Part shown: positions 42,535 through 55,173 of the stretch, one piece after another | Layout: each line of letters starts with the position of its first letter | Numbering within the stretch: the first letter of the stretch is position 1 | Source: Rhodeus uyekii | Lineage: Eukaryota > Chordata > Actinopteri > Cypriniformes > Acheilognathidae | NCBI GenBank assembly: GCA_037043235.1 | Contig: JAWRVZ010000491.1 | Coordinates: forward strand, 124,001-188,000 | Length of the DNA: 64,000 nucleotides | Reading direction: 5' to 3' | Made by a program: the position numbers and the translations under genes | The notes under the pieces: generated by a model | Told to the model about the DNA's origin: nothing | Seen by the model: the letters and a program-made list of their open reading frames with translations, nothing else | Database searches by the model: none

Positions 42535-45425
42535 CATTAATGGGTCTGATGGGGTTCTGGCTGGTTCTGGTTCCTCAGGATATGGAGAGATGAAACGAAT
42601 CTTGCAGCAATATTTGCACATTCAATTCTTTCTCCCAGAATGTAGGGGAGTTTTTCTGTTGGGTTGCAGGTGTCAAACTGGGGAAATATTTTATGAATTT
42701 TGGGGAAATAGTGTTCCCGTATGGACTGGAATTTGGGGCATTCTATGAGGAAGTGCAGTTCTGTTTCCGGCACTCCCAGAATGCATTGCGAGCAGATCCA
42801 GTCCTCCCGGGGGAGCCAGATCTGTCTGCGCCGGCCCGTCTCTACGGCCAGACTGTGTTCACTGAGTCTGTACATCGTCAGGGTCTTCCGGAGCTTCCCG
42901 TCTCTCACGGCGCTCAGGTAGATCGCTGCAGTGTATTCTCGATTCAGGGCCGAATAACATTCTAGTTTGTGTTGGTTTTTGATGGTGTTTGTCCAATGGG
43001 TGATGTACTTTTCTTTTTCTGTGTTGGTGATTTGTGCGGGCCGAATGTGTGTGAGTGAGTGTGTGTCCTGCGGCCGAATGACCTCTGCGGGTGAGAGGTC
43101 AGTCAGTCTCAGCACCAGTCGGCACAGGGCACTCCTGCTCACGCTCAGCTCTTGGTGTTTCAGGGCTTTGTAATGGTAAGCGTTGGGGTCGCTTGTTTTT
43201 AGGTGTTTCCAGAATTTGATGGCTCTTTTTTGGATGTTCAGAAGGAGGGGGTACTGGCCTAATTCTGCCCTGCTTCCGTTGTTTGGTGTCTTTCTTTGGA
43301 CTTGATGAAGAGTTTCAACTGGATGTTTTTCCCAGTTTAAGAAGTCAGATTGTAATGAAGGACCCCACACTTCACTTCCATATAAAACAATCGGCTCAAT
43401 TACTGATTTGAAAAGTTTGAGCCAGATTTGGATTGGGATGTCAATTTTAATGGATGTTTTTATGGCGTAGAAAGCCCTCAGCGCTTTCTCTTTGAGTTCA
43501 TTCACAGCCAGAGTAAAGGTGCCTGTTGAGGACAGCGTCAGGCCCAGGTAAGGGTATGTTTTGGTGGTTTCAATGGTTCTGTGTGCGAGTGTGAACGTGT
43601 GTGCGGGTCCCTGCGATCTGGAGCGTCTCTGGAACATCATTACTCTGGTTTTCTGGAGGTTGACGGTCAGAGCCCAGGACTGACAGTAATCCTCCAGCAG
43701 ATCCAGGCTCTCCTGAAGCCCGTGTTTGGTGGGAGACAGCAGAACCAGATCATCTGCGTACAGAAGACACTTGATCTCTGTGTCGTGCAGAGCGAGAGCT
43801 TGGAAGGGAGCATGCTCTAATATACTGGCCAATTGATTAATGTAGATGTTGAAGAGCGTGGGGCTTAAACTGCATCCCTGTCTCACTCCGCGCCCCTGGG
43901 GGAAGAATTCGGTTCTTTGGTGTCCAATCCTGACGGCACATTGGCTGTCTGTGTACATCGATTTGATCAAATCATAGAATTTCCCCCCTAATCCGCTCTC
44001 AATGAGTTTGAGGTATAGTCCTTCGTGCCAGATTGAATCAAAAGCTTTCTTGAAATCAACGAAACAAGCAAAAATCTGACCTTTGTTTTGATGTACGTAT
44101 TTGTCAATTAGTGTTTGTAATGTAAAGATATGGTCAGATGTGCGACATTTTGGGAGAAAGCCGATTTGAGCTTTACTCAAGGCATTGTGCTTCATAAGGA
44201 AGAGCGAGAGTCTTGTGTTTAAGACGCTGCAGAAGATCTTCCCCAGGTTACTGTTCACACAGATGCCTCGGTAGTTGTTGGGGTCAGATTTGTCTCCGCT
44301 CTTGTGGATGGGGCTGATGAGGCACTGGTTCCAGATCTCAGGGAAGATCCCGACACGCAGAACATCATTGAAGAGTTTCAGCATGGCCCGTCTGAAGCTC
44401 TGCTCCGTGTGTTTCAGCATCTCGTTCAGGATGCCGTCGACACCGCAGGCTTTCTTGGGCTCAAGGGCCCGTAATTTATCTTCCAATTCTTCCATTGTTA
44501 TGGGGAAATCTAAGGGGTTTTGGTTTGCTTTAATTGATCTTTCCAAATTGTCTAGTTTATTAATTATTTCACTCTGATTAGAATTGGTAATTTCTGTTGG
44601 GGTAAATAGTTCTTGGAAGTGGTTTTTCCACTCCTCCCCGTCTTGGATTGCCAATATGTCTTGATTTGGTTTGTATAATGATTTCAATTTATCCCAAAAT
44701 TTGTATGAATTTATAGAGTTTTCAATTTCTTCAAACTGGTTTTGCAGAAACTGTGTTTTCTTGCGACGAATTGTGGCTTTATATTGCTTTAGTGCCTCGC
44801 AGTAACGGAGGCGCAGGTCCGGATTATGTGGCTGACGGTGTTTTTGGTTGGATAAATTTCTGAGGTTTTTTCTCAGAGCCTTACAGTCCGAATCAAACCA
44901 TTTGTCCGTGTCTAAATATTTCTTCTTCTTGGGTTTAATTGTCAAATTGCTTTTTTGTGCTGTTTTGTAGAATATGGTGTTTAGATCTTTCACTTCCTGA
45001 TTGATGCCGAATTGATTTTGAGGGTACGCCTGTGTTTGGAACGAGTGTAAGAGCGATTGTATTTCTGGGGATTCAGCAGCACGGCTGTAGATATTGCTGC
45101 TGTTTTCTGTCCATTTAAATGACATTATTCTGCTCATTTGATACGGGGGCCGGATTGGTTTGGGAAGTGTCTCAGATTGTGTGATGTACAGGCTGATTTG
45201 GCTGTGGTCTGAGAAAGGGGTGAAGGGTTTGACTGTGAATGCTCTCAGAGAGGAAAGCTGGAGGTCTGTGATTGCATAATCTACAGTGCTGTTACCAAGA
45301 GCTGAGCTGTAGGTGAATCGGCCGAGCGAATCCCCGCGCACTCTTCCGTTGGCGATGTACAGAGCCAGTCCTCGGCAGAGCCGCAGCAGCTGCCGGGAGA
45401 CGCGGATCACTGCATCCGCATACAT
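42226..45425 (-). mobile_element. I-clade (Nimb-like) LINE, 5'-truncated, 962-codon frame intact
   Basis: The frame 45425-42537 begins inside the endonuclease (ALYIANGRVRGDSLGRFTYS; NSTVDYAITD; FSDHSQISLY). The reverse transcriptase follows: YRGICVNSNLGKIF, VDFKKAFDS at 456-464, RQGCSLSP at 515-522 and YADD at 556-559. It ends with a CxxC..H..C zinc motif (WICSQC..ELHFLIECPKF). The 3' UTR ends at 'aaagctttattggcatgac' (plus strand near 42240), a hallmark of fish I-type LINEs. There are no stops or frameshifts, so insertion is recent. The 5' end lacks most of the endonuclease and any ORF1, so it cannot move by itself. Confidence 0.88.
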
Positions 45426-45448
45426 TTCTTATCGGATTGGCGTTCTGT

Positions 45449-46080
45449 CCACACGCATCCGGCGATTTGGGAGACTGAATCCGCTCTCTTTTGATACCGG
45501 GTTCTAAAGTGGATAGATCTGAATCCGACACCCTTGCGGTCTCGTGTGGACGGCCAATCCGTATATTTTTTGTTTACCGATGATGTCATCACATCACGTG
45601 TCGGAGCGTCACAGTAACAGCAACAGTGTTGCCAGATTGGACTGAAGATTCCAGCGCAGCTACAGCTTAAAACCCTCCCATTTAAAAAAATACAAGCCCA
45701 AAGTGCGTACTCTTATAAATAATGAAAAATGTTGAGCGATTTTATGCATCAAAAACCATCCTAAATTTCATCAACCAGCCCAATGCCTTTTTTCCCGGTC
45801 GGACGTGACAAAAAGATAACTAGCAATCTGGCAACACTGAACAGCAACAACAATGCGCATGCTCAAAGTATTCTTCTCTGTGTATAGTGTATTATCTGTG
45901 GCAGAGTTACAGCTCCCCATACTGGTCTGGCATATAAACTACACCGGATTCAGTCAGTTTCAGTGGTATCGTGTGGACGCTGATATTTTTTTTTGAACGA
46001 GGAAAAAAAAGATCGGATAAGGAACGCGCCGGCATCGTGTGGACGTGGCCTCAGTCTCCCAAATCGCCGGATGCGTGTGG
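45449..46080. repeat. 632-bp palindromic repeat with 30-bp perfect arms
   Basis: 'ccacacgcatccggcgattt' (from 45449, 30 bp to 45478) returns exactly inverted at 46051-46080. Inside, 'tcgtgtggacg' type words recur (45541, 45970, 46035). It is probably a non-autonomous DNA transposon; no target duplication was confirmed. The truncated 5' end of the LINE lies 24 bp left of it. Confidence 0.65.
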
Positions 46081-46954
46081 TAGGGATGTGGAAATGAGGC
46101 TTCATGAAGTACTGAGGCTTCACCCTGACTGTTTCGGGAAAAGATTCGAGGCTTCGCGAGTGTCATGAACAGCGCCATCTGGTGCTTATTTAAAATAAAG
46201 CAGGCAGAAGCCTGTGAAAGAAGCTCTGTCAGATGAAGCAATCACAACACACTCCATCGTTTCAATGCTATGTGTACAAATAAAAGCTGTATATGTTTGT
46301 GTTTAATGTATCCAGAAAAACAATAATAATTTACCCATAAAGTGTGACAATAAAATATAATATGGATTTTTATGATTCAATAAGATCTAAAGTAGGCTTC
46401 CTCTCTCTCTCTCTCTCTCTAACACACACACACACACACACACAAAATAAGGACATTCTGTGATAGGATCATTATGAGCGCGTATCCGCGTGAGAGATCT
46501 ATCTCTCACCTATGATCGCAGTACATCCACGATATCATCCTAAAGCAGGATGTTATCAAGAATGTAAATCCTTCCAAGTGCATGACGATTATATCGAAGT
46601 CATGTTCGAATATAAATTATGAGATGAAGAGGCTTCTGTTGTTGTGGATAAAGGAGAAGCAGATTTCCCATGACGTTAAAATGTCTGCGTCAAGTGAAAG
46701 TGAAAGTGGGGGTAGTCAGGCGAAAAAAGGTAAGAAAAGTGATCAAAACAATACAAATCGAAAAAAAATCAAAACAACAATATACAATAGAAAAATTTAT
46801 AAAGAAATACGTAAGCTATGTTAATTTAAGTTATGTAGTCAAGTGTCTCCATACACCCTCCTTCTCCGCACATGCCGCTGTCTGTAAAAACTTATAATTA
46901 AAACCACATTTTACTTGAAATCACATATGTATCACACACACATGTATCACACTG

Positions 46955-47039
<85 letters not shown>

Positions 47040-47230
47040 GTATTGATTCTATATATTACATATTTTGACTCTCCTCACAAAACCATCAAACAGACTAAGT
47101 CAACAAGGACTGTTAAGGAAGATCTGGGGGTTCGAAGCTTCTGACACACAAAGTGAATTTGACAGAAAGTGAGGCTTCATTTGTCATCGATCACGTGACT
47201 CGGGGAAACCAATACACACCCCGATACAGC
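46081..47230. mobile_element. hAT-like element with gaggcttcatgaag end
   Basis: From 46082 'agggatgtggaaatgaggct' and gaagtactgaggcttc words, and at the far side 'ttcgaagcttctgacac' (47132) and 'gaggcttcatttgtc' (47171), the usual gaagcttc-rich ends of a fish hAT family. Inside, ATG at 46681 opens MSASSESESGGSQAKKG with donor gtaaga at 46731, possibly a transposase first exon. Simple repeats are (CT)n(CA)n at 46402-46444 and (TA)n(GT)n at 46957-47036. Borders are approximate. Confidence 0.4.
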
Positions 47231-47238
47231 GCTTCATT

Positions 47239-47447
47239 AAGTTGGCTTGAGAAAGCCAACTTAGTGATATTGTATCTAAACTTATTAGGTTGGCTTGAGA
47301 AAGCCAACTTAGTGATATTGTATCTAAACTTATTATTATTATTAAGTTGGCTTGAGAAAGCCAACTTAGTGATATTGTATCTAAACTTATTATTAAGTTG
47401 GCTTGAGAAAGCCAACTTAGTGATATTGTATCTAAACTTATTATTAT
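47239..47447. repeat. four copies of a ~50-bp hairpin module, start of array unit A
   Basis: Modules start at 47239, 47287, 47344 and 47395. Each has stem (aa)gttggctt, loop gaga, stem aagccaac(tt), then 'agtgatattgtatctaaact' and a (tta)n tail. Open frames repeating WLEKANLVILYLNLL are a by-product. Confidence 0.85.
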
Positions 47448-49307
47448 TATTATTCTTCTTACCTAAAATTCTCAATGCATCTCCTCCTAGAGCTTTAAAG
47501 CTACAACCACTAAACTCTGCTCAGACTTCAGACCTGTTCTGACTTGAGTTGCTATCCCTTTTCAGACTGATCAGACTTATGATTTTTGATAAAACTGAAG
47601 ATTAAAGTCATAAAATCTCCATAGACTTTCACTAATGAAGTGAAAACTGAATTTTAGATAGAGCGTCCACTCCATCTGTTGGTAACATCACAACATTACA
47701 CCTGATATATAATACATTTCAATACAGTATGTGTGAACATGTCCATTCCAATGGGCATGCATTTTATTTTTTTAAATCCTGAAAAAAAACTTGCAGGTCT
47801 ACAATCGATTTTTTACTTTAATTAGTAAGTTAAATCTCTCTATTTTACATTCATAATATCACAAAATTACACCCCTGTCAGTGAGAGCACTGAAGTTTGA
47901 ACGAATCAGAGCGCTGCAATTCAAAGCCTCAAAGCTTTTCAAAGACGCCATTACTGCTGGAGAGAGAGATCATAATCTCCTAAAATAGATTTATGTGAGA
48001 GAGTTTATGATCAAACGGAAATTGTTTCCGATTATCAAGTAACCGCTGCAGCGTGTTTCCTTGAAGATTTATGCACTTATATGGCCAAATTCTGACTCTC
48101 ATTCGTCTTTACTCGGCAACGGAGTACATTACTATGGGGAAGGTAAGTGAAGTTTAAACGCGCGTCCTCCTGGACTCGCGCCAAAGCATAACCGTCTAAG
48201 CACCTACGTTTATTTATAGCGCTCATTTATGTACTTTATTGCCGAATTCTGACTCTCGCTCGTGAGTCAATATACATTGGAAAAGGCTTCCCTGAGCAGC
48301 GCGCGCGCTGACTCTCTTCAAATGCAGCGTCTAACAGTCAAAGTTATTTATAACTAATTCTTGAGTATATAGTTACATTGTGTTAATTCTTTTATCTGCT
48401 TTTAACTAAAGTCTGACTCCTGTTCTCGAGTTCAAACGCGCTTCCTGAGCAGATTCGCTGATAGATCGATGTTTTGTGAACACTTAAACAGTAAATGAAA
48501 TAAGATTTTTAAAGGATGCAAAAAACATGGCAGATCGATTCAAACTGTAAACTGCTTGAGATTAAAAAAACTGCATTACTCTGCTGCATTACATGAGCAG
48601 GAATTATTTAAAAAATACTAATATTTAAGTTATTTTGTTTCCCATGGAGGAAGGCTTTATACAAATATTACATTGCGTTGATTCCTTTATCCGCTATAAT
48701 TGCCGTGTTGAACTGAAGTCTGACATGGCAGATCGAGTCAATCTGAAAACTGCTTGAGATTAGAAAAAACTGCATTACTCTCCTCATTGTACTTTAGCAG
48801 GAATTATTTTAAAAATACTAATATTTAAGTTTGTTTCCCATGAAGGAAGGATTTACATATACATCTAAAAAGTATGTATTAGAGGCTCCATATACGCGCG
48901 TCCTCCCGCATTCGCGCGTCCACGCCTAAGCGCCTACGTTTATTTATAGCGCCTAAATCTATTCACACACATACATGCATATCTATCTACATTTATATTG
49001 TAAATATAAAGGGCTCCATATACATTCAGTGTAACTGCTGTCTGTTTTGAAAGTGGTAAGACTACATAAATAATGCTTAATTACATCTTTAAAATAGAAA
49101 TAAAACAAAGTATTATTCACAGTATCACAGTACCATTTATATATATATATATATATATACACACACATCTATTTCGTATATATAAAAGGCTACATATAGT
49201 GTAACTGTGGTGTAACTGCAGTCTCTTTTGAAAGTGATTAGCCTATAGTAATAATGCTTAATTACAGCTTTAAAATAGAAATAAAACAAAGTATTATTCA
49301 CAGTATC

Positions 49308-49310
<3 letters not shown>

Positions 49311-49371
<61 letters not shown>

Positions 49372-49377
49372 CTATAC

Positions 49378-49412
<35 letters not shown>
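49311..49412. repeat. (TA)n(CA)n tracts inside the unit-A monomers
   Basis: (TA)n 49311-49340, (CA)n 49341-49368 and (TA)n 49384-49412. Equivalent tracts of other lengths occur at 57459-57530, 59492-59580 and 63373-63450, each at the end of the same monomer. Confidence 0.9.
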
Positions 49413-49419
<7 letters not shown>

Positions 49420-51073
49420 CACATCTATTTAGTATATATAAAAGGCTACATATACATGCAGTGTAACTGCAGTCTCTTTTGAAAGTGATTAGCCTATACT
49501 AATAATGCTTAATTACAGCTTTAAAATAGAAATTAAACAAAGTATTTTTTGCAGTAGTGAAAACTGACCGTTAAAAGCCAAGGATGTAATTAAACCGTAA
49601 ACATTTTTATAAACTAATTACAATTTTCCAACACTTTGAGGATCAAAAAGCATAATTATAACTTATTTTTAAGTTTAAACTCTCAAAACTTTTCAAGCTA
49701 ATTAACGATAAATCTTGCTAACAATATGCTAATTCAGCAAATTCTTGCCAGCAACATGCTTATTTATGTTAAATGTTGCTAATGACTTCGGAATTCATAC
49801 TAAATCTTGCTAGCAACAAGATAATTAACATTAAATCTTGCTAACAAAATTGATCATCAATTGATTAAAGATTAAATTATGATCAAAGAACATAACGACA
49901 CCTTAGTAACTGCCTAGAAACAACGCAAGGCAATAACTAACAAGAGTATATATGCTCAAGATCTAATTCTTTCCATCTATCCATCTGTAAACTTTCAAAA
50001 CTTTTTAAGCTTTTACAAATAAATTTAACTTTCAGGCTAGGCTTTCTCAAGCCAACTGAAGTTTATATCATAAACTTCCTCTATCTAGTTATTATTATTA
50101 TTCTTCTTACCTAAAATTCTCAGAGCATCTCCTCCTAGAGCTTTAAAGCTACAACCACTAAACTCTGCTCAGACTTCAGACCTGTTCTGACTTGAGTTGC
50201 TATCCCTTTTCAGACTGATCAGACTTATGATTTTTGATAAAACTGAAGATTAAAGTCATAAAATCTCCATAGACTTTCACTAATGAAGTGAAAACTGAAT
50301 TTTAGATAGAGCGTCCACTCCATCTGTTGGTAACATCACAACATTACACCTGATATATAATACATTTCAATACAGTATGTGTGAACATGTCCATTCCAAT
50401 GGGCATGCATTTTATTTTTTTAAATCCTGAAAAAAAAACTTGCAGGTCTACAATCGATTTTTTACTTTAATTAGTAAGTTAAATCTCTCTATTTTACATA
50501 CATAATATCACAAAATTACACCCCTGTCAGTGAGAGCACTGAAGTTTGAACGAATCAGAGCGCTGCAATTCAAAGCCTCAAAGCTTTTCAAAGACGCCAT
50601 TACTGCTGGAGAGAGAGATCATAATCTCCTAAAATAGATTTATGTGAGAGAGTTTATGATCAAACGGAAATTGTTTCCGATTATCAAGTAACCGCTGCAG
50701 CGTGTTTCCTTGAAGATTTATGTACTTATATGGCCAAATTCTGACTCTCATTCGTGTTTACTCGGCAAAGGCTTTCGCCCGCTGAGTAGATTACTATGGG
50801 AACGGCAACTCTCAATGAACTTCAAACGCGCGTCCTCGCGCACTCGCGTCAAAGCACTTAAGTTTATTTATAACTTATGCCTGAGTAAATATTACATTGC
50901 CTTGATTCCTTTATCTGCTATAATTGCCGTGTTGAACTGAAGTCTGACATGGCAGATTGATTCAATCTGAAAACTGCTTGAGATTAGAAAAAAACAGCAT
51001 TACTATCCCCATTGTAATTGTGCAGGAATGATTTAAGAAATACTAATATTTTATTTCACATGAAGAAAGGCTT

Positions 51074-51177
<104 letters not shown>

Positions 51178-52134
51178 ATATATACATACATATCTATCTA
51201 TCTATACACACATTTATATAGTAAATAAATGTATAAAGGGCTCCATATACATGTAGTGTAACTGCAGTCTGTTTTGAAAGTGGCAAGACTATATTAATAA
51301 TGCTTAATTACATCTTTAAAATAGAAATAAAACAAAGTATTATTCACATTAGTGAAAACTGACCGTTAAAAGCCAAGGATGTAATTAAACCGTAAACATT
51401 TTTATAAACTAACTGCAATTTTCCAACACTTTGGGGATCAAAAAGCATTGTTATTTATTTTTTGGTATTTCGTTACAACACCGATGATCCCTCTTGATGA
51501 AAAAACTCCATGTATGTACCCTAGATGCCATTTTGTGCACTAACCAAGTATTGCAACACTTCTGTAATCAATTAATAATTTACTCATGTTTATTATCAAT
51601 GTAAATGTTGTTTATTTTAGATTTATATTTAATATTCATTATTATTCTTTGATATTTCAGACCACTCACTGTTCAGCTGAATCATCAATAACCTCCAGTC
51701 TCTGCGTCAACTGACTTTTGTGTTCTTTAAAACATTAAATCTCACTAGTGACTTGTTAAATAACATTCATTCTCGTCAGTGACATGTTAACTCATGTTAA
51801 ATCTCACAAGCGACCTACGAATTAACAAATCTCACTAGCGACATGTTAGTTCACACTAAATGTCAATAGTGTCTTGTTAATTAACGTTAAATCTTGCTAG
51901 CAACATGCTAGATCACGCAAATTCTCACTAGTGACATGCTAGATCATGCTAAATCTTGATAGCAACTTGTTAATTAACAATAAATCTTGCTACCAATATG
52001 CTAATTCAGCGAATTCTTGCCAGCAACATGCTTATTTATGTTAAATGTTGCTAATGACTTCGGAACTCATACTAAATCTTGCTAGCAACAAGATAATTAA
52101 CATTAAATTTTGCTAGCAAAATTGATCATCAATT

Positions 52135-52300
52135 GAACACTCCAAATAATTTTTCTAAGATCGCACTTAGTCTGGAACGTCACCCTTAAGCAAACCTGAA
52201 GTGTGTTTAAACTCCAGATTGATTTGCTCCTGGGATCACAGGGACACACAAGCCTTTCCACCACGTCAAGGTGGCGATCCTTGGAAAGGACACACACACA
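52135..52300 (-). repeat. LINE-like fragment (ccaccttgacgtggtgg)
   Basis: On the minus strand 'ccaccttgacgtggtggaaa' followed by 'ggcttgtgtgtccctgtgat' resembles the 5' part of a widespread fish LINE. It contains a short palindrome around gacgtggtgg. The family name is uncertain. Confidence 0.3.
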
Positions 52301-54129
52301 AATACACACACACCCAAAGTGATGATCTCAAACAATAATCAATTGATGCTACTGTGGCAGCAAGGAATCCATCATTGTCAATCATATGACCATTTGAGTC
52401 AGTCACTTGATGATTTTTGATCCATTTTGAACCCTTTTTGGCAGGTGCTCAAGGCGGTGATGTCCTGTCTTAGGTTGCGCCCCGCTGGTCAAAAGAGTCT
52501 TACCTGTCATTGAATCACCTCATGGTTCTGATTACCACTTTGTCCCTCGTAAGCAACTTTTAGTAAGAAGATCTATCTAGATATATATATATATATATTT
52601 ACATTGTGATTACATTGTGATCACAGCTAAAAATTCAGCAGTGTGTGTGTGTATTTGTGTGTGTGTATGCATTTGTGTATGGGGAAAGCGGTGGCTTACT
52701 CCTTAATCTCTACAAGTGATGTCAGAACTACAGTTTTATGATGTAAAATTATTTTTTTAAATATGATGTAAAATAGGTTTCTCCTTACTGTACATCTAAA
52801 AAAATCTAGATTTTATTAAGTTCAATATATAAAAATAAATTATTTGTTTTAATTTACATTGACCTTTTACTGCCATATAAAATCATTAATCGCTAATCAT
52901 ATTTCTTATTTCATATTTAACATTAAAAACTGCATTACTTTCCCCATTGTACTTGGCAGGAATGATTTAAAAAATACTAATATTTAAGTTATTTTATTTC
53001 ACAGGAAGAAACACTTTATATATACATATTTCTCCTTCAGACCAGAATTAGGTTCCAGGTTTCTGAAAAAAAAAAAAAATAATATCCCATTAAATTAGGC
53101 ATCTATTAATGAGTAAGAAAAAAAAATCATAACTCCTTCATAGCAATTTTTGTTGTCAATTGCAGTGGGCATTTGGTCTTAACAGCTGTGAATATCAAAC
53201 TAATATAAACCAATATAAAAAAAATTAAACATAAAAAAATCCCAAAGTCAAGAACTTGAACAATATAACATTTCAACTTTAATTTTGAGGTTTTTGTTTT
53301 ACAAATTGCACATTTAATAAAATAAACCTCTAATAGAAAATGCATTAGAGTCAGTGCAGTCACTTTACACACACACATTTCCTGTGTGTATCTTTCAAGG
53401 TATTCCCCAGTGGCACAGAGCAGTAGTGCACTTTGCACTAATCACATTAAATAAATAATTGTATATTCTACATATGACATTTTCTCAAATTTTCTTCTTA
53501 AAATTTGACATATTTTAGAATGAGATTTGAATTTTGACTAATTATTACCCTACTGGCCATAACAGCAAATAGCATTATGATACCACATGAAGACATCTGT
53601 ACAATACCTGTACACATTTTTGGGGGGGGGGTATTGTATTTATTAGGTCCTACATATCTCAAATAGCAAGAAAAATTACAAAATGCACATCAGGCAAACT
53701 TGTGGGACTCAAGAGGATATATAATAAATTTCAATCAGCATGTGCATTGAGTAGCAGTCATTGGAACCCAATGTCCATTGCAATGGATATGCATTTTTTT
53801 TTTAAATCCTGAAAAAAGACTTGCAGGTCTACAATCGATTTTTTACTTTAATTAGTAAGTTTAATCTCTCTATTTTACATACTAACTATGAAATACTGGC
53901 AAACATATCAAAGATTGCAAATATAACTGTAGAAAATGCTGCTTACTTCTGTGTGTGGGAAACAGCGCCACTCACTGACCAACTGAATCATCAGTAATCT
54001 CCAAATAAATCTTGTTAGCGACAAACTCTCAAAACCTTTCAAGCTTGAAGCTTTTACAACTAATTTAAACTTTCAGGCTAGGCTTTCTCAAGCCAACTGA
54101 AGTTTATATCATAAACTTCCTCTATCTAG

Positions 54130-55173
54130 TTATTATTTTTATTATTATTTTTCTTCTTACCTAAAATTCTAAAAGATTCTCCTCCTACAGCTTTAAAGCT
54201 ACAACCACTAAACTCTGCTCAGACTTCAGACCTGTTCTGACTTGAGTTGCTATATCGTTTCTAAGGGATCGGGGGTACGATGTTCGCCCCAGGGGCGAAA
54301 AAGCAGCCGAAAAATCCCATTGACTTAACATTGCGACGAACTTTGACGACTAATAACTTGGAGCGAGGAATTTGTAAAAAGATGAAACTCGCCACATTTG
54401 AAGAGGGTGACAGCCTCTGTAAGAACATACCAAACAATGGGGTAAAAGTTGCACCCCTGGGGTGCTAGAGCTGCCCAAATTTGCCCCATAGAGATGAATG
54501 GGGAAGGCTGTCCCATGAAACACCATCTACTATGGCAAAATGCATAGGGATTTTGAATTGAACATATCTCTTCAGCACAGCGTCACAGAGACAAGGGGGA
54601 GGGCTCATTTTACTCAGGCGACCAATGAGTGTCTCAGGATCACAGTGAAGCTATTAAGCCACGCCCTAGCAACCATTTAGAGCACCTTAGCAACCCATCT
54701 CAAACTGGCAAACTGCCAATCACCAATGTTTTCAACACTTCCTAGCCACGCCCTAGCAACCATTAACGAGCACCTTAGCAACCAAATGCAAAGCGAGATA
54801 TCTTCAGTTCTGAATGTCGTAGAGCCGTTGTGGTTGGTTTATATCATTCATACTGTCAAGCAGCCTTTGAAGTGACATCAATGGCAGAGGCTTAGCCACT
54901 CCTTAGCAACCAAACAAAGTACCCTAGCAACCGTTTAGCCAGACCTATATCTCTGCATCAGAAAGTCGTAGAGACATGGGGGTTGGGTCTATTGGCGCCA
55001 TTCACTGACCAACTGAATCATCAGTAATCTCCAAATAAATCTTGTTAGCGACATGTTTTAAAGTTTAAACTCTCAAAACCTTTTAAGCTTGAAGCTTTTA
55101 CAACTAATTTAAACTTTCAGGCTGGGCTTTCTCAAGCCAACTGAAGTTTATAAAATAAACTTCCTCTATCTAG
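54130..55173 (+). mobile_element. array unit C (1.04 kb)
   Basis: It starts 'ttcttcttacctaaaattct' like A, then differs from about 54255 ('gatcgggggtacgatgttcg'), and carries the cacgccctagcaacc repeats also seen at 29390-29725. It ends with the common subterminal repeat, a hairpin (loop aaa instead of atc) and CTAG. Almost identical to unit E. Confidence 0.55.

Larger units (their letters stand above)
47239..50088 (+). mobile_element. array unit A (Helentron/HINE-like)
   Basis: It begins with the hairpin modules, then 'ttcttcttacctaaaattct', and ends with ggctttctcaagccaac (inverse of the module start), a 9-bp-stem hairpin gaagtttat-atc-ataaacttc and ctctatCTAG, followed by TT. A 3' hairpin close to CTRR, subterminal inverted repeats and T/T insertion are features of Helitron-like (Helentron/HINE) elements. 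No Rep/helicase is present, so it is non-autonomous. Inside: a twice-present 'catggcagatcga' monomer (48530, 48725), three monomers with (TA)n/(CA)n tails (49011-49550), and short 'ttgctagcaaca' repeats (49700-49860). Confidence 0.55.

Noticed and set aside
46582..46824. 80-codon frame with MKRLLLLWIKEKQ, reminiscent of a Tigger/CENP-B-type DNA-binding start
   Set aside because: Similarity too short and rests on leucines; a hAT first exon starting at the inner ATG (46681) is as plausible. Kept only as a note under the hAT-like element.
47239..47447. CRISPR-like array of palindromic repeats
   Set aside because: Spacing sequence is not unique spacer DNA but (tta)n and conserved module sequence, in a vertebrate genome with no cas genes.
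47153..47542. Repeated peptide SWLEKANLVILYLNLL on plus and its mirror on minus (also 61331-61598)
   Set aside because: By-product of tandem hairpin modules and (tta)n; no start context, differs in copy number between sister units.
52430..52570. GC-richer patch 'ggcggtgatgtcctgtcttagg...'
   Set aside because: No frame or repeat identity that I can support; left within array unit B.
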